Of a DNA stretch of 64,000 bases, positions 55,891 through 64,000 are shown piece by piece. This stretch comes from Thiobacillus sp031366105. Lineage in GTDB: Bacteria > Pseudomonadota > Gammaproteobacteria > Burkholderiales > Thiobacillaceae. The translations under genes were made by a program, and so were the position numbers. Positions within the stretch are counted from its first letter, which is position 1. Each line of letters opens with the position of its first letter. The notes beneath the pieces are model-generated. The model ran no database searches and had not been told where the DNA came from. It saw only the letters and a list, made by a program, of their open reading frames with translations. The stretch spans positions 1-64,000 of the forward strand of contig JANLZE010000144.1 in NCBI GenBank assembly GCA_031366105.1. The letters are read 5' to 3'.

Positions 55891-56751
55891 TTAGATCAGG
55901 AAACTGACGACGATCCCGGCAAATATCGCGGCGCCCAGCCAGGCGTTGTGCAGAAAGGCGCGAAAACACGCGTGCGGTTCACGCAGACGAATCAGCCACA
56001 AGTGATAAGCCGCTAACACCAGCGCGGTGAGCAGGCCAGCGTAATACGGCCACCTCAAATGTAGCCGCAGCCCGACCCAGGCGAGTAAAGCCAGCATCGC
56101 CACGTAGCAGAACGCGACCGCGGCAATGTCGTATTTGCCAAAAGTGATAGCAGAAGTTTTGATGCCAATTTTGACATCATCGGCATAATCGACCATGGCA
56201 TATTCGGTATCGTAGGCCAAGGCCCAACACACATTCGCTCCCAGTAAGATCCACGCTTCCGTCGGAATAGTGCCCCCCACTGCGGCGTAGCTCATCGGAA
56301 TGCCAAAGCCGAACGCGATCCCGAGATAGGCTTGGGGCAACGCAAAAAAACGCTTGGTAAACGGGTAACTCGCAGCCAAAAATAGCGCCACCACGGATAA
56401 GCCCAGCACCAGCTTTTTGAGCGGCAAAATGAGTAAAAACGCCGCCAGTGCAAGTCCTGCAGCAAGCCAGAGTGCTTCACGCGGCGAGACCTTGCCGGCT
56501 GCCAGCGGACGGTTTTTAGTGCGCGCGACATGCGGATCAAAGTCACGGTCGGCGTAATCGTTGATCACGCAACCCGCAGAGCGCATCAGCACCACGCCCA
56601 GAATAAAAATCCACAACACAGCCCACTGCGGGTGCCCCCACGTGGCGAGCCATTGCGCCCATAACGTCGGCCACAGCAATAGCAAAATGCCGATGGGCTT
56701 ATCCAGCCGCATCAGTTTTTCATACTGGTTTAAACGTTCGCTTAGCGTCAT
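55891..56751 (-). CDS. ubiA: 4-hydroxybenzoate octaprenyltransferase
   Basis: Attaches the polyprenyl tail to 4-hydroxybenzoate in ubiquinone synthesis, in the inner membrane. 286 residues with about eight or nine helices. The magnesium-binding motifs are NDYADRDFDPHVARTKNRPLAAG (first aspartate-rich region; residues near 63-85) and YAMVDYADDVKIGIKTSA (second region near 187). The neighbours do not include ubiC. Confidence 0.93.
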   Translation of the reverse strand: MTLSERLNQYEKLMRLDKPIGILLLLWPTLWAQWLATWGHPQWAVLWIFILGVVLMRSAGCVINDYADRDFDPHVARTKNRPLAAGKVSPREALWLAAGLALAAFLLILPLKKLVLGLSVVALFLAASYPFTKRFFALPQAYLGIAFGFGIPMSYAAVGGTIPTEAWILLGANVCWALAYDTEYAMVDYADDVKIGIKTSAITFGKYDIAAVAFCYVAMLALLAWVGLRLHLRWPYYAGLLTALVLAAYHLWLIRLREPHACFRAFLHNAWLGAAIFAGIVVSFLI

Positions 56752-56823
56752 GGTTATCTATTTTAAAGCGACATGCTACTTGCTTCAGCGAGCATCGCGG
56801 TAAGGCCATGGGGATGTTTAAGC

Positions 56824-58848
56824 TCAGGTGGTCGAAAGATGCTCCCTCTGGCCGATCCATCGGGCAAGATGGGCAGGAATAATTTCGGGGTGATGGGTCA
56901 GACAAAGTTGGGCGTATTCGCGAGCCGTATCCAGCAACACACTGTCGCGCTCCAGGTCGGCAAAACGTAATAGCGGGAGACCACTTTGACGGCTGCCAAT
57001 AAGTTCGCCGGGCCCGCGCAATAACAGATCCTGCCGCGAAATCTCGAAGCCGTCGCTATGTTCGTAAATCACTTTGAGCCGTGCGCGTGCCAATTCCGAT
57101 AGCGGCGATTGATACAATAACGCGCACACAGACTCGCGGCTGCCGCGTCCGACGCGTCCGCGCAGTTGATGCAGTTGGGCAAGGCCCATGCGCTCGGCGT
57201 GTTCGATCACCATCAATGAAGCATTGGCCACGTCCACCCCCACTTCAATGACCGTGGTCGCGACCAGTAGCTGTATTTCGCCGGCTTGAAAGGCGGCCAT
57301 AACCGCGTGTTTATCGTTCGTTTTCATGCGCCCATGAATCAGCCCAATCACGAGTTCTGGCAGTTGCTCGACTAGCGTGGCGTAGGTATCTTCGGCAGTG
57401 ACGAGCTGCAGCTTTTCGGATTCTTCAATCAAGGGGCAAACCCAATAGGCCTGGCCGCCGTTTAGACACGCGGCGCGCACGCGTGCCAACACTTCGTCGC
57501 GCCGACTATCTGCGACCAAACGGGTTTTGACTGGAGTACGTCCCGGGGGGAGCGCGTCGATAACCGACACATCCAGGTCGGCGTAGTAACTCATCGCCAG
57601 CGTGCGCGGAATCGGCGTCGCGCTCATCATCAGTTGATGCGGCTCGATGCCTTTTTGCACCAACGCCAGCCGTTGTGCGACGCCAAACCGATGTTGTTCA
57701 TCGACCACCGCGAGTCCCAAGCGCGGAAAGCTTACGCCTTGCTGAAACAACGCATGCGTGCCAAACGCAAGATCGGTTTCGCCTGAGGCTAGCCCCGCGA
57801 TCGCCGCTTCTTTTTCGGCTTTGCGCTGGCTACCACTAAGCCATGCAATACGCACGCCCAGGGTTTGCAACATCAGCGCGAGTTTGCGGTAATGCTGCTC
57901 CGCCAGGATTTCGGTGGGCGCCATAAACGCCACTTGCTGTTTATTCTCAATTGCTTGCAGACAGGCGAGTGCGGCCACCACGGTTTTGCCACTGCCGACA
58001 TCGCCCTGCAACAGGCGGCGCATCGGATGAGGCTGCGTCAGGTCGGCGCTGATTTCTTGCCAGGTTCGGGCTTGCGCCGCGGTGAGTTGAAACGGCAACG
58101 CAGCCAAAAACGCTTGCGTGAGTTTGCGCTGCTGCGGCAGTGGGATAGCGACGCGCGTACTGCGTAATTTTCTGGCGCTTGCCAGCGACAGTTGTTGCGC
58201 CAGTAACTCGTCAAACGCGAGCCGCTGCCAGGCCGTGTGCTCGCGCGATTCCAGTTGCGCGGTAGCCGTGCCAACAGGCGGGTTGTGCAGTAGGCGCAGC
58301 GATTCCTCCAGCCTCGGCAGGTTTAATTGTGTTAACCATTCGAGAGGTAGTGTGTCGTGGATCGGCTTCTCCAGTGCACGCGCAACGAGTTTGCGTACTG
58401 TTGCCTGACCCAAGCCAGCCGTAGTCGGGTAAACCGGCGTTAGCCCTTGGGGTAAGGGCGTGTCTGCATCGACGCGGACAAAACGCGGATGCACCATTTC
58501 CAGTCCAAAAAAGCCGCCGCGCACCTCGCCGATGAAGCGAAAGCGGCCGCCTGTATGGAGTGTTTTTAAATGCCCGGGATAAAAATGCAGAAAGCGCAGT
58601 CCCAGCGTGCCGCCGCCATCCTCAACCATCAGCGTCAAAGTGCGGCGGGGGCGATTGGCAATATCAACCTGTGAAATCGTCGCCTCTACTTGGGCGGTTT
58701 GGCCTGGCAACAAGTCGCGGATGGGGGTGATACGGGTTTCATCCTCCCAACGCAAGGGCAGATGAAGGTGCAAATCCGTGTCGCAATGGATCCCCAGCTT
58801 GGCGAGTTTGACGACCAGCGCCGGGCTAACGGGAAATGAAAAGGGCAA
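56824..58848 (-). CDS. recG: ATP-dependent DNA helicase RecG
   Basis: Remodels stalled replication forks and branched recombination intermediates. 674 residues. The N-terminal OB-type wedge domain (about residues 20-150) is followed by the helicase: Walker A GDVGSGKTVVAALA near 277, Walker B-type DEQHRFG near 380, MSATPIPRTLAMS, and motif VI region QLRGRVGRGSRE. It lies ten bases after ridA, on the same strand. Confidence 0.96.
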   Translation of the reverse strand: MPFSFPVSPALVVKLAKLGIHCDTDLHLHLPLRWEDETRITPIRDLLPGQTAQVEATISQVDIANRPRRTLTLMVEDGGGTLGLRFLHFYPGHLKTLHTGGRFRFIGEVRGGFFGLEMVHPRFVRVDADTPLPQGLTPVYPTTAGLGQATVRKLVARALEKPIHDTLPLEWLTQLNLPRLEESLRLLHNPPVGTATAQLESREHTAWQRLAFDELLAQQLSLASARKLRSTRVAIPLPQQRKLTQAFLAALPFQLTAAQARTWQEISADLTQPHPMRRLLQGDVGSGKTVVAALACLQAIENKQQVAFMAPTEILAEQHYRKLALMLQTLGVRIAWLSGSQRKAEKEAAIAGLASGETDLAFGTHALFQQGVSFPRLGLAVVDEQHRFGVAQRLALVQKGIEPHQLMMSATPIPRTLAMSYYADLDVSVIDALPPGRTPVKTRLVADSRRDEVLARVRAACLNGGQAYWVCPLIEESEKLQLVTAEDTYATLVEQLPELVIGLIHGRMKTNDKHAVMAAFQAGEIQLLVATTVIEVGVDVANASLMVIEHAERMGLAQLHQLRGRVGRGSRESVCALLYQSPLSELARARLKVIYEHSDGFEISRQDLLLRGPGELIGSRQSGLPLLRFADLERDSVLLDTAREYAQLCLTHHPEIIPAHLARWIGQREHLSTT

Positions 58849-58857
58849 TGCGCTTAC

Positions 58858-59238
58858 CTATGCCATCACCATCACGGCATCGGCTTCGACCAATGCGCCG
58901 CGTGGCAGCGCAGCGACGCCTACTGCCGCGCGGGCAGGGTAGGGCGCGCTAAAGTACTCGGCCATGATTTCACTGACGCGGGGAAAGTGAACAAGATCAA
59001 TCAGAAAGACATTCAGCTTGGCGACGTCTGCCAAGCTGCCACCCGCCGCGAGTGTTACCGCGCGCAAGTTGCGAAACACCTGATGAATCTGCGCGTCGAT
59101 GCCTTCAGCCAATTCCATCGATATCGGGTCAAGGCCAATCTGTCCAGATAGGTACACGGTGTTGTCGATGCGCACCGCCTGAGAATAAGTGCCGATGGCA
59201 GCAGGCGCAGCGGGAGTCTGAATAATGGTTCGTGTCAT
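58858..59238 (-). CDS. ridA: RidA family enamine/imine deaminase
   Basis: Hydrolyses reactive enamines and imines, for example 2-aminoacrylate from serine or threonine dehydratase. 126 residues forming a trimer. The family signature is GTYSQAVRIDNTVYLSGQIGLDP (residues about 17-39), then a C-terminal PYPARAAVGVAALPRGALVE with the substrate arginine. Next to spoT, a common arrangement in this group. Confidence 0.92.
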   Translation of the reverse strand: MTRTIIQTPAAPAAIGTYSQAVRIDNTVYLSGQIGLDPISMELAEGIDAQIHQVFRNLRAVTLAAGGSLADVAKLNVFLIDLVHFPRVSEIMAEYFSAPYPARAAVGVAALPRGALVEADAVMVMA

Positions 59239-59272
59239 GCAGGTTTACCTGGGTCAGTGAAGGAAGTGCCAT

Positions 59273-61495
59273 TCATTGCAAGCTGGCGGTAACGCGCGCG
59301 TCTTTTTTGCCTTTGACGCGGAAGATGCGGATGACATCCTCCAACCCACGCAAGCCGCGCATCACGCGCGCAAGATGCATGCGGTTTTCGACTTGCAATG
59401 TGAAATACAAGATCGTGTAAGGGCTGCCGTCTTCTTCTTCCATCGACACGTTGCCGATGTTGGAGCGCTGCTCGGATATCGCGGCCGCCACTTTCGCCAG
59501 TACGCCACGCTGATTGCCCACCACGACTTTGACCGCCACGTCGAACATGCGATCGGCCTCTGCTTCCCATTCCACATCCAGCCATTTGTCGGGGTCGGTG
59601 TGATAAGCGCGCAACGCCGGGCAATCGTGGGTGTGAATAATCAGCCCCCTATCCTTGTGAATAAAGCCCAAAATCGGGTCACCCGGAATCGGATGGCAAC
59701 ATTGCGCCAACTCCACCGCAATGCCCTCTGAACCGCGAATCACAATCGCATGCGGGTGCGCCGGCGCGCCGCTTTTTTCACCTTGAATATGCAACAGTTG
59801 ATGCGCCACTACCAGCGGCAATTTTCGCCCCAGGCCCATATCGGCAAACAATTCCTGCTTGCTGTGCTTCATGTTTTCTTTAAGCAGCCTATCCCACAAC
59901 GCCGCGTCGGGCGGTGTGGCTTCGGGATTTAGCGCGCGCAAAGCTTTATTAAACAGCCGTTCGCCCAGCGCCGCGGCTTCTTCGACACGGGCATTGCGCA
60001 GGAACTGGCGGATATGCGAGCGCGCTTTGCCGGTGACGACAAAATTGAGCCAGGCTGCGTTCGGGCTGGCGCTGGCCGAAGTAATGATTTCAACGTGGTC
60101 TCCGTTGCGCAGTTGCGTGCGCAACGGCATCAACTCGTGATTGATTTTGACCGCGACGCAATGGCTGCCCACATCGGTATGCACGGCAAACGAAAAATCC
60201 ACCGCAGTGGCGCCGCGCGGCAATGCCATGATTTTGCCTTTGGGGGTAAACACATACACCTCGTCGGGAAACAAATCGACTTTGACGTGTTCGAGAAATT
60301 CAGATGAGTCACCATGATCGGCGTGAATTTCGAGCAGCGATTGCAGCCAGCGGTGCGTACGCTGTTGGACCTCGTTCAACGCCACGTCAGCGGTTTTATA
60401 CATCCAGTGCGAAGCGATGCCAGACTCGGCCAAGCGGTTCATGTCAGCGGTGCGTATCTGCACCTCGATCGGCGTGCCATTGGGCCCGAACAGAATGGAA
60501 TGCAACGACTGATAGCCATTGGCTTTGGGGATCGCAATATAGTCCTTGAACTTGCCCGGGATGGGCTTATACAGGCTGTGCAATACACCCAAAGTGAGAT
60601 AGCAGGTGGGGTTATCGCGAACTTCGACGCGAAAACCGTATATGTCGAACACTTCGGAAAAGGCCAGATTTTTTTCCTGCATCTTGCGGTAAATGCTGTA
60701 CAAGTGCTTTTCGCGCCCCGCTATAGAAGCTTCAATTCCCGCCTGCGTGAGTTTTTGTTGAATCGCCACTTCGATTTTTGCAACCAGTTCGCGGCGGTTT
60801 CCCCGGGCGGTCCTGACCGCTTTGGATAACACCCTATAGCGGGTCGGGTAGTAATAGCGGAAGGCGTAATCTTCAAGTTCTTGATAAACCTTGTGTAAGC
60901 CTAGCCGGTTCGCGATCGGCGCGTAAATCTCCAGGGTTTCTCCGGCGATACGCTTGCGCTTTTCTGCCGGCATCGCCGCCATCGTATGCATATTGTGCAA
61001 ACGATCGGCGAGTTTTATCAATATAACGCGTACATCCTGCGCCATGGCCAACAGCATCTTGCGAAAATTTTCGGCCTGGGCGTGCTGTTCGGATTCAAAC
61101 GAAAGCTTATCAAGCTTGGAAACCCCCTCGACCAGCAGCTCAACCGATTTACCAAAGCGGATGGCAATTTCGGTTGCGGTGGCGGGCGTGTCTTCAACCA
61201 CATCGTGCAGTAGCGCGGCGCTTAAAGTTTGCGCGTCGAGATGCCACCCGGCAAGAATACCAGCCACGGCGAGCGGGTGTGAGATGTAGGGATCGCCGCT
61301 GCGGCGGTATTGACCTTCATGGGCACTACGACTGAACTCAAACGCCTGTTGGACGATAGCAATATCGTCGGCGGCCAAATAGCTTAGTGCCGCCAATAAA
61401 CTTTCGAAGTCGTGAAAAAGCGCCGGCGCATCGGACAGAAGCGCCGGGGACGTCTCGGGGAGAGACTTAGGCGCGGCTCCGGTTGAGGATTTCAA
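59273..61495 (-). CDS. spoT: Bifunctional (p)ppGpp synthetase/hydrolase
   Basis: Makes and breaks the stringent-response alarmone. Domains from the N-terminus: HD hydrolase (SAHEGQYRRSGDPYISHPLAV and LHDVVEDT), synthetase (GREKHLYSIYRKM, PIPGKFKDYIA and NGYQSLHS), TGS (VYVFTPKGKIMALPRGATAVD) and a C-terminal ACT domain (GVLAKVAAAISEQRSNIGNV). The hydrolase histidines look intact. No ATG lies near the expected start; TTG 61495, with AAGGTGG just before it, is my best guess and overlaps the end of rpoZ. The frame itself runs to 61609. Confidence 0.88.
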   Translation of the reverse strand: MKSSTGAAPKSLPETSPALLSDAPALFHDFESLLAALSYLAADDIAIVQQAFEFSRSAHEGQYRRSGDPYISHPLAVAGILAGWHLDAQTLSAALLHDVVEDTPATATEIAIRFGKSVELLVEGVSKLDKLSFESEQHAQAENFRKMLLAMAQDVRVILIKLADRLHNMHTMAAMPAEKRKRIAGETLEIYAPIANRLGLHKVYQELEDYAFRYYYPTRYRVLSKAVRTARGNRRELVAKIEVAIQQKLTQAGIEASIAGREKHLYSIYRKMQEKNLAFSEVFDIYGFRVEVRDNPTCYLTLGVLHSLYKPIPGKFKDYIAIPKANGYQSLHSILFGPNGTPIEVQIRTADMNRLAESGIASHWMYKTADVALNEVQQRTHRWLQSLLEIHADHGDSSEFLEHVKVDLFPDEVYVFTPKGKIMALPRGATAVDFSFAVHTDVGSHCVAVKINHELMPLRTQLRNGDHVEIITSASASPNAAWLNFVVTGKARSHIRQFLRNARVEEAAALGERLFNKALRALNPEATPPDAALWDRLLKENMKHSKQELFADMGLGRKLPLVVAHQLLHIQGEKSGAPAHPHAIVIRGSEGIAVELAQCCHPIPGDPILGFIHKDRGLIIHTHDCPALRAYHTDPDKWLDVEWEAEADRMFDVAVKVVVGNQRGVLAKVAAAISEQRSNIGNVSMEEEDGSPYTILYFTLQVENRMHLARVMRGLRGLEDVIRIFRVKGKKDARVTASLQ

Positions 61496-61670
61496 TCCCC
61501 ACCTTTCCGGCCTCAATTTCGCGTAACGCGGTAATGATCGGTTTGTCTTTCGACTCGACCATCGGCTGCGAGCCTTGGGCCAGTTGACGCGCGCGGTAAG
61601 TCGCGGCAAGCGTTAACTCAAAACGGTTAGGAATTTTATCGATACAGTCATCAACGGTGATGCGGGCCAT
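61467..61670 (-). CDS. rpoZ: RNA polymerase omega subunit
   Basis: A 67-residue assembly subunit that wraps the beta-prime tail. The opening MARITVDDCIDKIPNRFELTLAATYRARQL is the highly conserved omega start, and EAGKVGIEIL closes the family. It forms the gmk-rpoZ-spoT cluster common in Proteobacteria. ppGpp acts on RNA polymerase partly through omega, fitting its neighbour. Confidence 0.95.
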   Translation of the reverse strand: MARITVDDCIDKIPNRFELTLAATYRARQLAQGSQPMVESKDKPIITALREIEAGKVGIEILNRSRA

Positions 61671-61694
61671 TTTGAAAACCTTTAAGTATGCGTG

Positions 61695-62324
61695 CTACGA
61701 GAGCCGACGGAATTCATCGAAAAGCGTTTGGTGCCGTCGGGTTTGTCGTCTGCCAACTAAGCGGACACTACGAGCGATTGCGTTGAGGTCTTGTAGCGCC
61801 TCATCGAAATCATCGTTCACGATTATATAGTCGAAGCCCTCAGCATGGCTGACATCTTCTGCCGCAGCGGCCAAACGGCGCTCGATGATCTCTCTGCTAT
61901 CTTGCCCACGCCCTGTCAAACGGGTGCGCAGCGCGCTAAATGACGGCGGCAAAATAAAAATGGCGACTGCCTCTGTAAAGTGCTGCTGCACCTGCAAAGC
62001 ACCTTGCCAGTCAATCTCCAGCAAAATGTCGCGTCCAGCTGCAAGGTCACGCTCAATACCGGTTTTAGACGTGCCGTAGTAATTGCCGTACACCTCTGCA
62101 CTTTCCAGAAACTCCTGATTTGCCAACATGGTTTCGAACTGCTCACGGCTGACGAAATGATAATCGTGGCCGTCAAGCTCGCCAGGGCGCGCGGCCCGAG
62201 TGGTGTATGAAACCGAAAGCCGGATGCCACTATTGGCCTGGAGTAGAGCCTTAACCAGACTCGTTTTTCCGGCTCCGGAGGGGGCGCTGATAATATAGAG
62301 GATGCCTTGGGTTGCGATAGTCAT
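61695..62324 (-). CDS. gmk: Guanylate kinase
   Basis: Phosphorylates GMP to GDP with ATP. 209 residues from ATG 62324. The P-loop SAPSGAGKTSLVKALL comes at residues 13-28; the GMP-binding YTTRAARPGE and HDYHFVSREQFE and the FGTSK-like YYGTSKTGIE follow. The long upstream frame is a shadow. First gene of gmk-rpoZ-spoT. Confidence 0.95.
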   Translation of the reverse strand: MTIATQGILYIISAPSGAGKTSLVKALLQANSGIRLSVSYTTRAARPGELDGHDYHFVSREQFETMLANQEFLESAEVYGNYYGTSKTGIERDLAAGRDILLEIDWQGALQVQQHFTEAVAIFILPPSFSALRTRLTGRGQDSREIIERRLAAAAEDVSHAEGFDYIIVNDDFDEALQDLNAIARSVRLVGRRQTRRHQTLFDEFRRLS

Positions 62325-62593
62325 CGTTGTAAGGGTCGTTATGTAGCGATTAAACAGGTTATTACAGTGGATATTCTGCAACTTTATTCTGTAGTCCAAG
62401 TGAAATTGTGCCGTAAGAACACCATTAATACTTAATATACAAGATGAAGCATTCACCACAACACTCTAACAACGTGTATTTCATAACCGGCGCCATGATT
62501 TGTCCGGCTATTTCTATTGCTTTCTGTCTGCCTGAAATCAATGCATGCCGATCTAACTTGATCCCTTATCACGGTATTTAACCCAACGCCGCC

Positions 62594-64000
62594 ATGCTTT
62601 GCTCGCCTACCGATCTAATCAAAAAAAGCCAAGCGTTGTTAAACGGCTGGCAGCGTTATCAACTGGCGCCAAGCTTTGAGAATTTCGTCGAATTAGCGGT
62701 ATCGATCAATAGCTTTACCGAATTTTTAATCGATAAAGGCGTCAGCGCACTGCACCATGCCAGCCATCAACTGGAACAGGTGACTTTGGCGTTGTTCAAC
62801 GAAGAAGTTAACCACCCGCTCAGTCCCGCCGCCTCCGCTGATCTGAACGAGCGCATTCTTGCACTCGCGCGCATTATCGATGATCACGCGGCGGCAATCG
62901 CAAGCCTGGAAGAGCGACGCCATGAGTCGCAACCGCTGGGCAATGGTAGACGGGTGGGAGGGATTTGGCTGATCGGCCATGAACGTGCGTTGTGGCAAGA
63001 TTTGTTGACCCAGCTCGAATATTTCGGCATGACAGTTGATTTTCTGACCTGGGAACAGGCGACACCGGAATATATAAACGGCGATCCGTTGCTGTTGCTC
63101 GATACCAGTAGCTTGCCGGATGAAGAATGGCAGCGACGTATCAAGGAGCTGCGCCAGCAATTTGCGATTGGTCAATTAATTTGTCTCGCGGTGCGATCTG
63201 ACTTTGAGCAGTTGCAACTCGCGCTACGTATGGGTTGCGATGCCTGTCAGCCTGAAGGCACGCCGTTGCACACGATTGTTGCGCAAATTCTGGAATTAAA
63301 CGAGCGACAAGAGCAGGAAGCCTTCCGCGTGCTGATTGTGGAGGATTCGGTCACTGCGAGCCGGGTCATTCAGCGCACGCTAGAAGAAAACCAGATGGTC
63401 ACCCACGCGATTTACGATCCGCGTTTTGTACTCAATGCGCTACGGCAATTCAATCCCGATTTGATTTTGATGGATATGTACATGCCCCACTGCACCGGGG
63501 TTGAGGCCGCTCGCATTATTCGTCAGCACGACGAATTTTTGAGTGTGCCGATTGTGTATCTTTCCGGCGAAACCAATGTGGCCCTGCAAGTCGACGCGAT
63601 GCGCCTGGGCGGCGACCATTTTCTCACCAAGCCGTTTAATCCGATTTTTTTGAATGCGATTATTAAAAGCAAAATCGAACGGTATCGCTCGCTTCGGCGA
63701 TCTATGTATCACGACAGCCTTACCGGTCTGCTCAACCATACCAGCGGCAAGGGCACGCTGGATGTGATGCTCTCGAACGTGGCGAATGAAAAAGGCAGCT
63801 TGTCGGTGGCGATGCTCGATATTGACCACTTCAAAAACGTGAATGACAGCTATGGGCACCCAGTGGGCGATCAGATTATTCGCAGCCTGTCGTGGTTACT
63901 CAAACAACGGCTGCGCAAACAAAACATCCTGTGTCGTTATGGCGGCGAAGAGTTTTTGATTGGCCTACCCAATACCACGGCGGAACAAGCGTTTGCGATC
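62594..64000 (+). CDS. Response regulator-diguanylate cyclase, cut by the right edge
   Basis: The frame from ATG 62594 is open for 469 codons to the end of the window; the gene continues outside. Domains: an N-terminal helical segment (about 1-120), a degenerate receiver-like domain (GGIWLIGHERALW with LLLLDTSS, about 125-245), a canonical receiver (VLIVEDS, phospho-aspartate D294 in LILMDMYMP, K346 in LTKPF), and a GGDEF domain with active site GGEEF (450-454). The inhibitory I-site, five residues upstream, reads RKQN, not RxxD. It makes cyclic di-GMP, probably under phosphorylation control. Why ATG 62594: it is the first in the frame and the region before it holds stops. Confidence 0.85.
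   Translation, partial: MLCSPTDLIKKSQALLNGWQRYQLAPSFENFVELAVSINSFTEFLIDKGVSALHHASHQLEQVTLALFNEEVNHPLSPAASADLNERILALARIIDDHAAAIASLEERRHESQPLGNGRRVGGIWLIGHERALWQDLLTQLEYFGMTVDFLTWEQATPEYINGDPLLLLDTSSLPDEEWQRRIKELRQQFAIGQLICLAVRSDFEQLQLALRMGCDACQPEGTPLHTIVAQILELNERQEQEAFRVLIVEDSVTASRVIQRTLEENQMVTHAIYDPRFVLNALRQFNPDLILMDMYMPHCTGVEAARIIRQHDEFLSVPIVYLSGETNVALQVDAMRLGGDHFLTKPFNPIFLNAIIKSKIERYRSLRRSMYHDSLTGLLNHTSGKGTLDVMLSNVANEKGSLSVAMLDIDHFKNVNDSYGHPVGDQIIRSLSWLLKQRLRKQNILCRYGGEEFLIGLPNTTAEQAFAI

Overview
The window looks like a chromosomal segment of a betaproteobacterium, most likely from the Nitrosomonadales or a Gallionellaceae-like lineage. The grounds are gene order (ilvB-ilvH-ilvC-psd-pssA-leuA; gmk-rpoZ-spoT-ridA-recG-ubiA; map-glnD), a PEP-CTERM exported protein, DUF2173 proteins of the kind seen in chemolithotrophs, and moderately high GC. 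The genus is inference. No rRNA, CRISPR array or integrase gene was seen.

Layout. 0-1.1 kb: the right end of an IS3-family element lies in the remains of a ParDE-type toxin-antitoxin pair, beside an intact Phd-VapC pair. 1.2-3.2 kb: ispD and ispF of the MEP isoprenoid pathway, separated by a DUF302 gene. 3.3-3.7 kb: tRNA-Glu(TTC) and tRNA-Ala(GGC) flank a tiny membrane protein. 3.7-7.7 kb: an FAD-linked 2-hydroxyacid dehydrogenase, an SseB-like protein, an unknown protein, an RDD membrane protein and three tandem DUF2173 genes. 7.7-14.5 kb: branched-chain amino acid and phosphatidylethanolamine synthesis, with a leucine-rich leader ORF before leuA. 14.6-18.7 kb: hemerythrin and the Ku/LigD end-joining pair. 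18.7-24.3 kb: a 770-base gap, a PEP-CTERM protein and purL. 24.5-29.8 kb: a TetR regulator with an O-methyltransferase, then PEP carboxylase. 29.8-34.3 kb: a LolA-like protein, an outer-membrane barrel and an RND permease, probably an envelope lipid export unit. 34.5-39.8 kb: a DUF2892 protein, glcDEF and an MFS transporter.

The most unusual part is 39.8-46.2 kb. Eight small genes, all on the plus strand, carry functions typical of integron cassettes: YciI, 3-methyladenine glycosylase, SDR, an Ada-like methyltransferase, GFA, DUF3833, a SAM methyltransferase and DUF4019. They are separated by four copies of a structured repeat ending in GTTAGG-type boxes, one canonical 60-base attC site and one degenerate attC-like site. 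There is no integrase gene. I read it as an attC cluster lacking an integrase (CALIN) or an eroded sedentary integron. Two of its genes form an alkylation-repair pair (Tag and Ada-like).

46.4-64 kb is core housekeeping again: PerM-GcvR, a purine-salvage and translation operon (hpt, mtnP, rsuA, def), glnD-map, ubiA, recG, ridA, spoT, rpoZ and gmk. A response regulator-diguanylate cyclase gene runs off the right edge.
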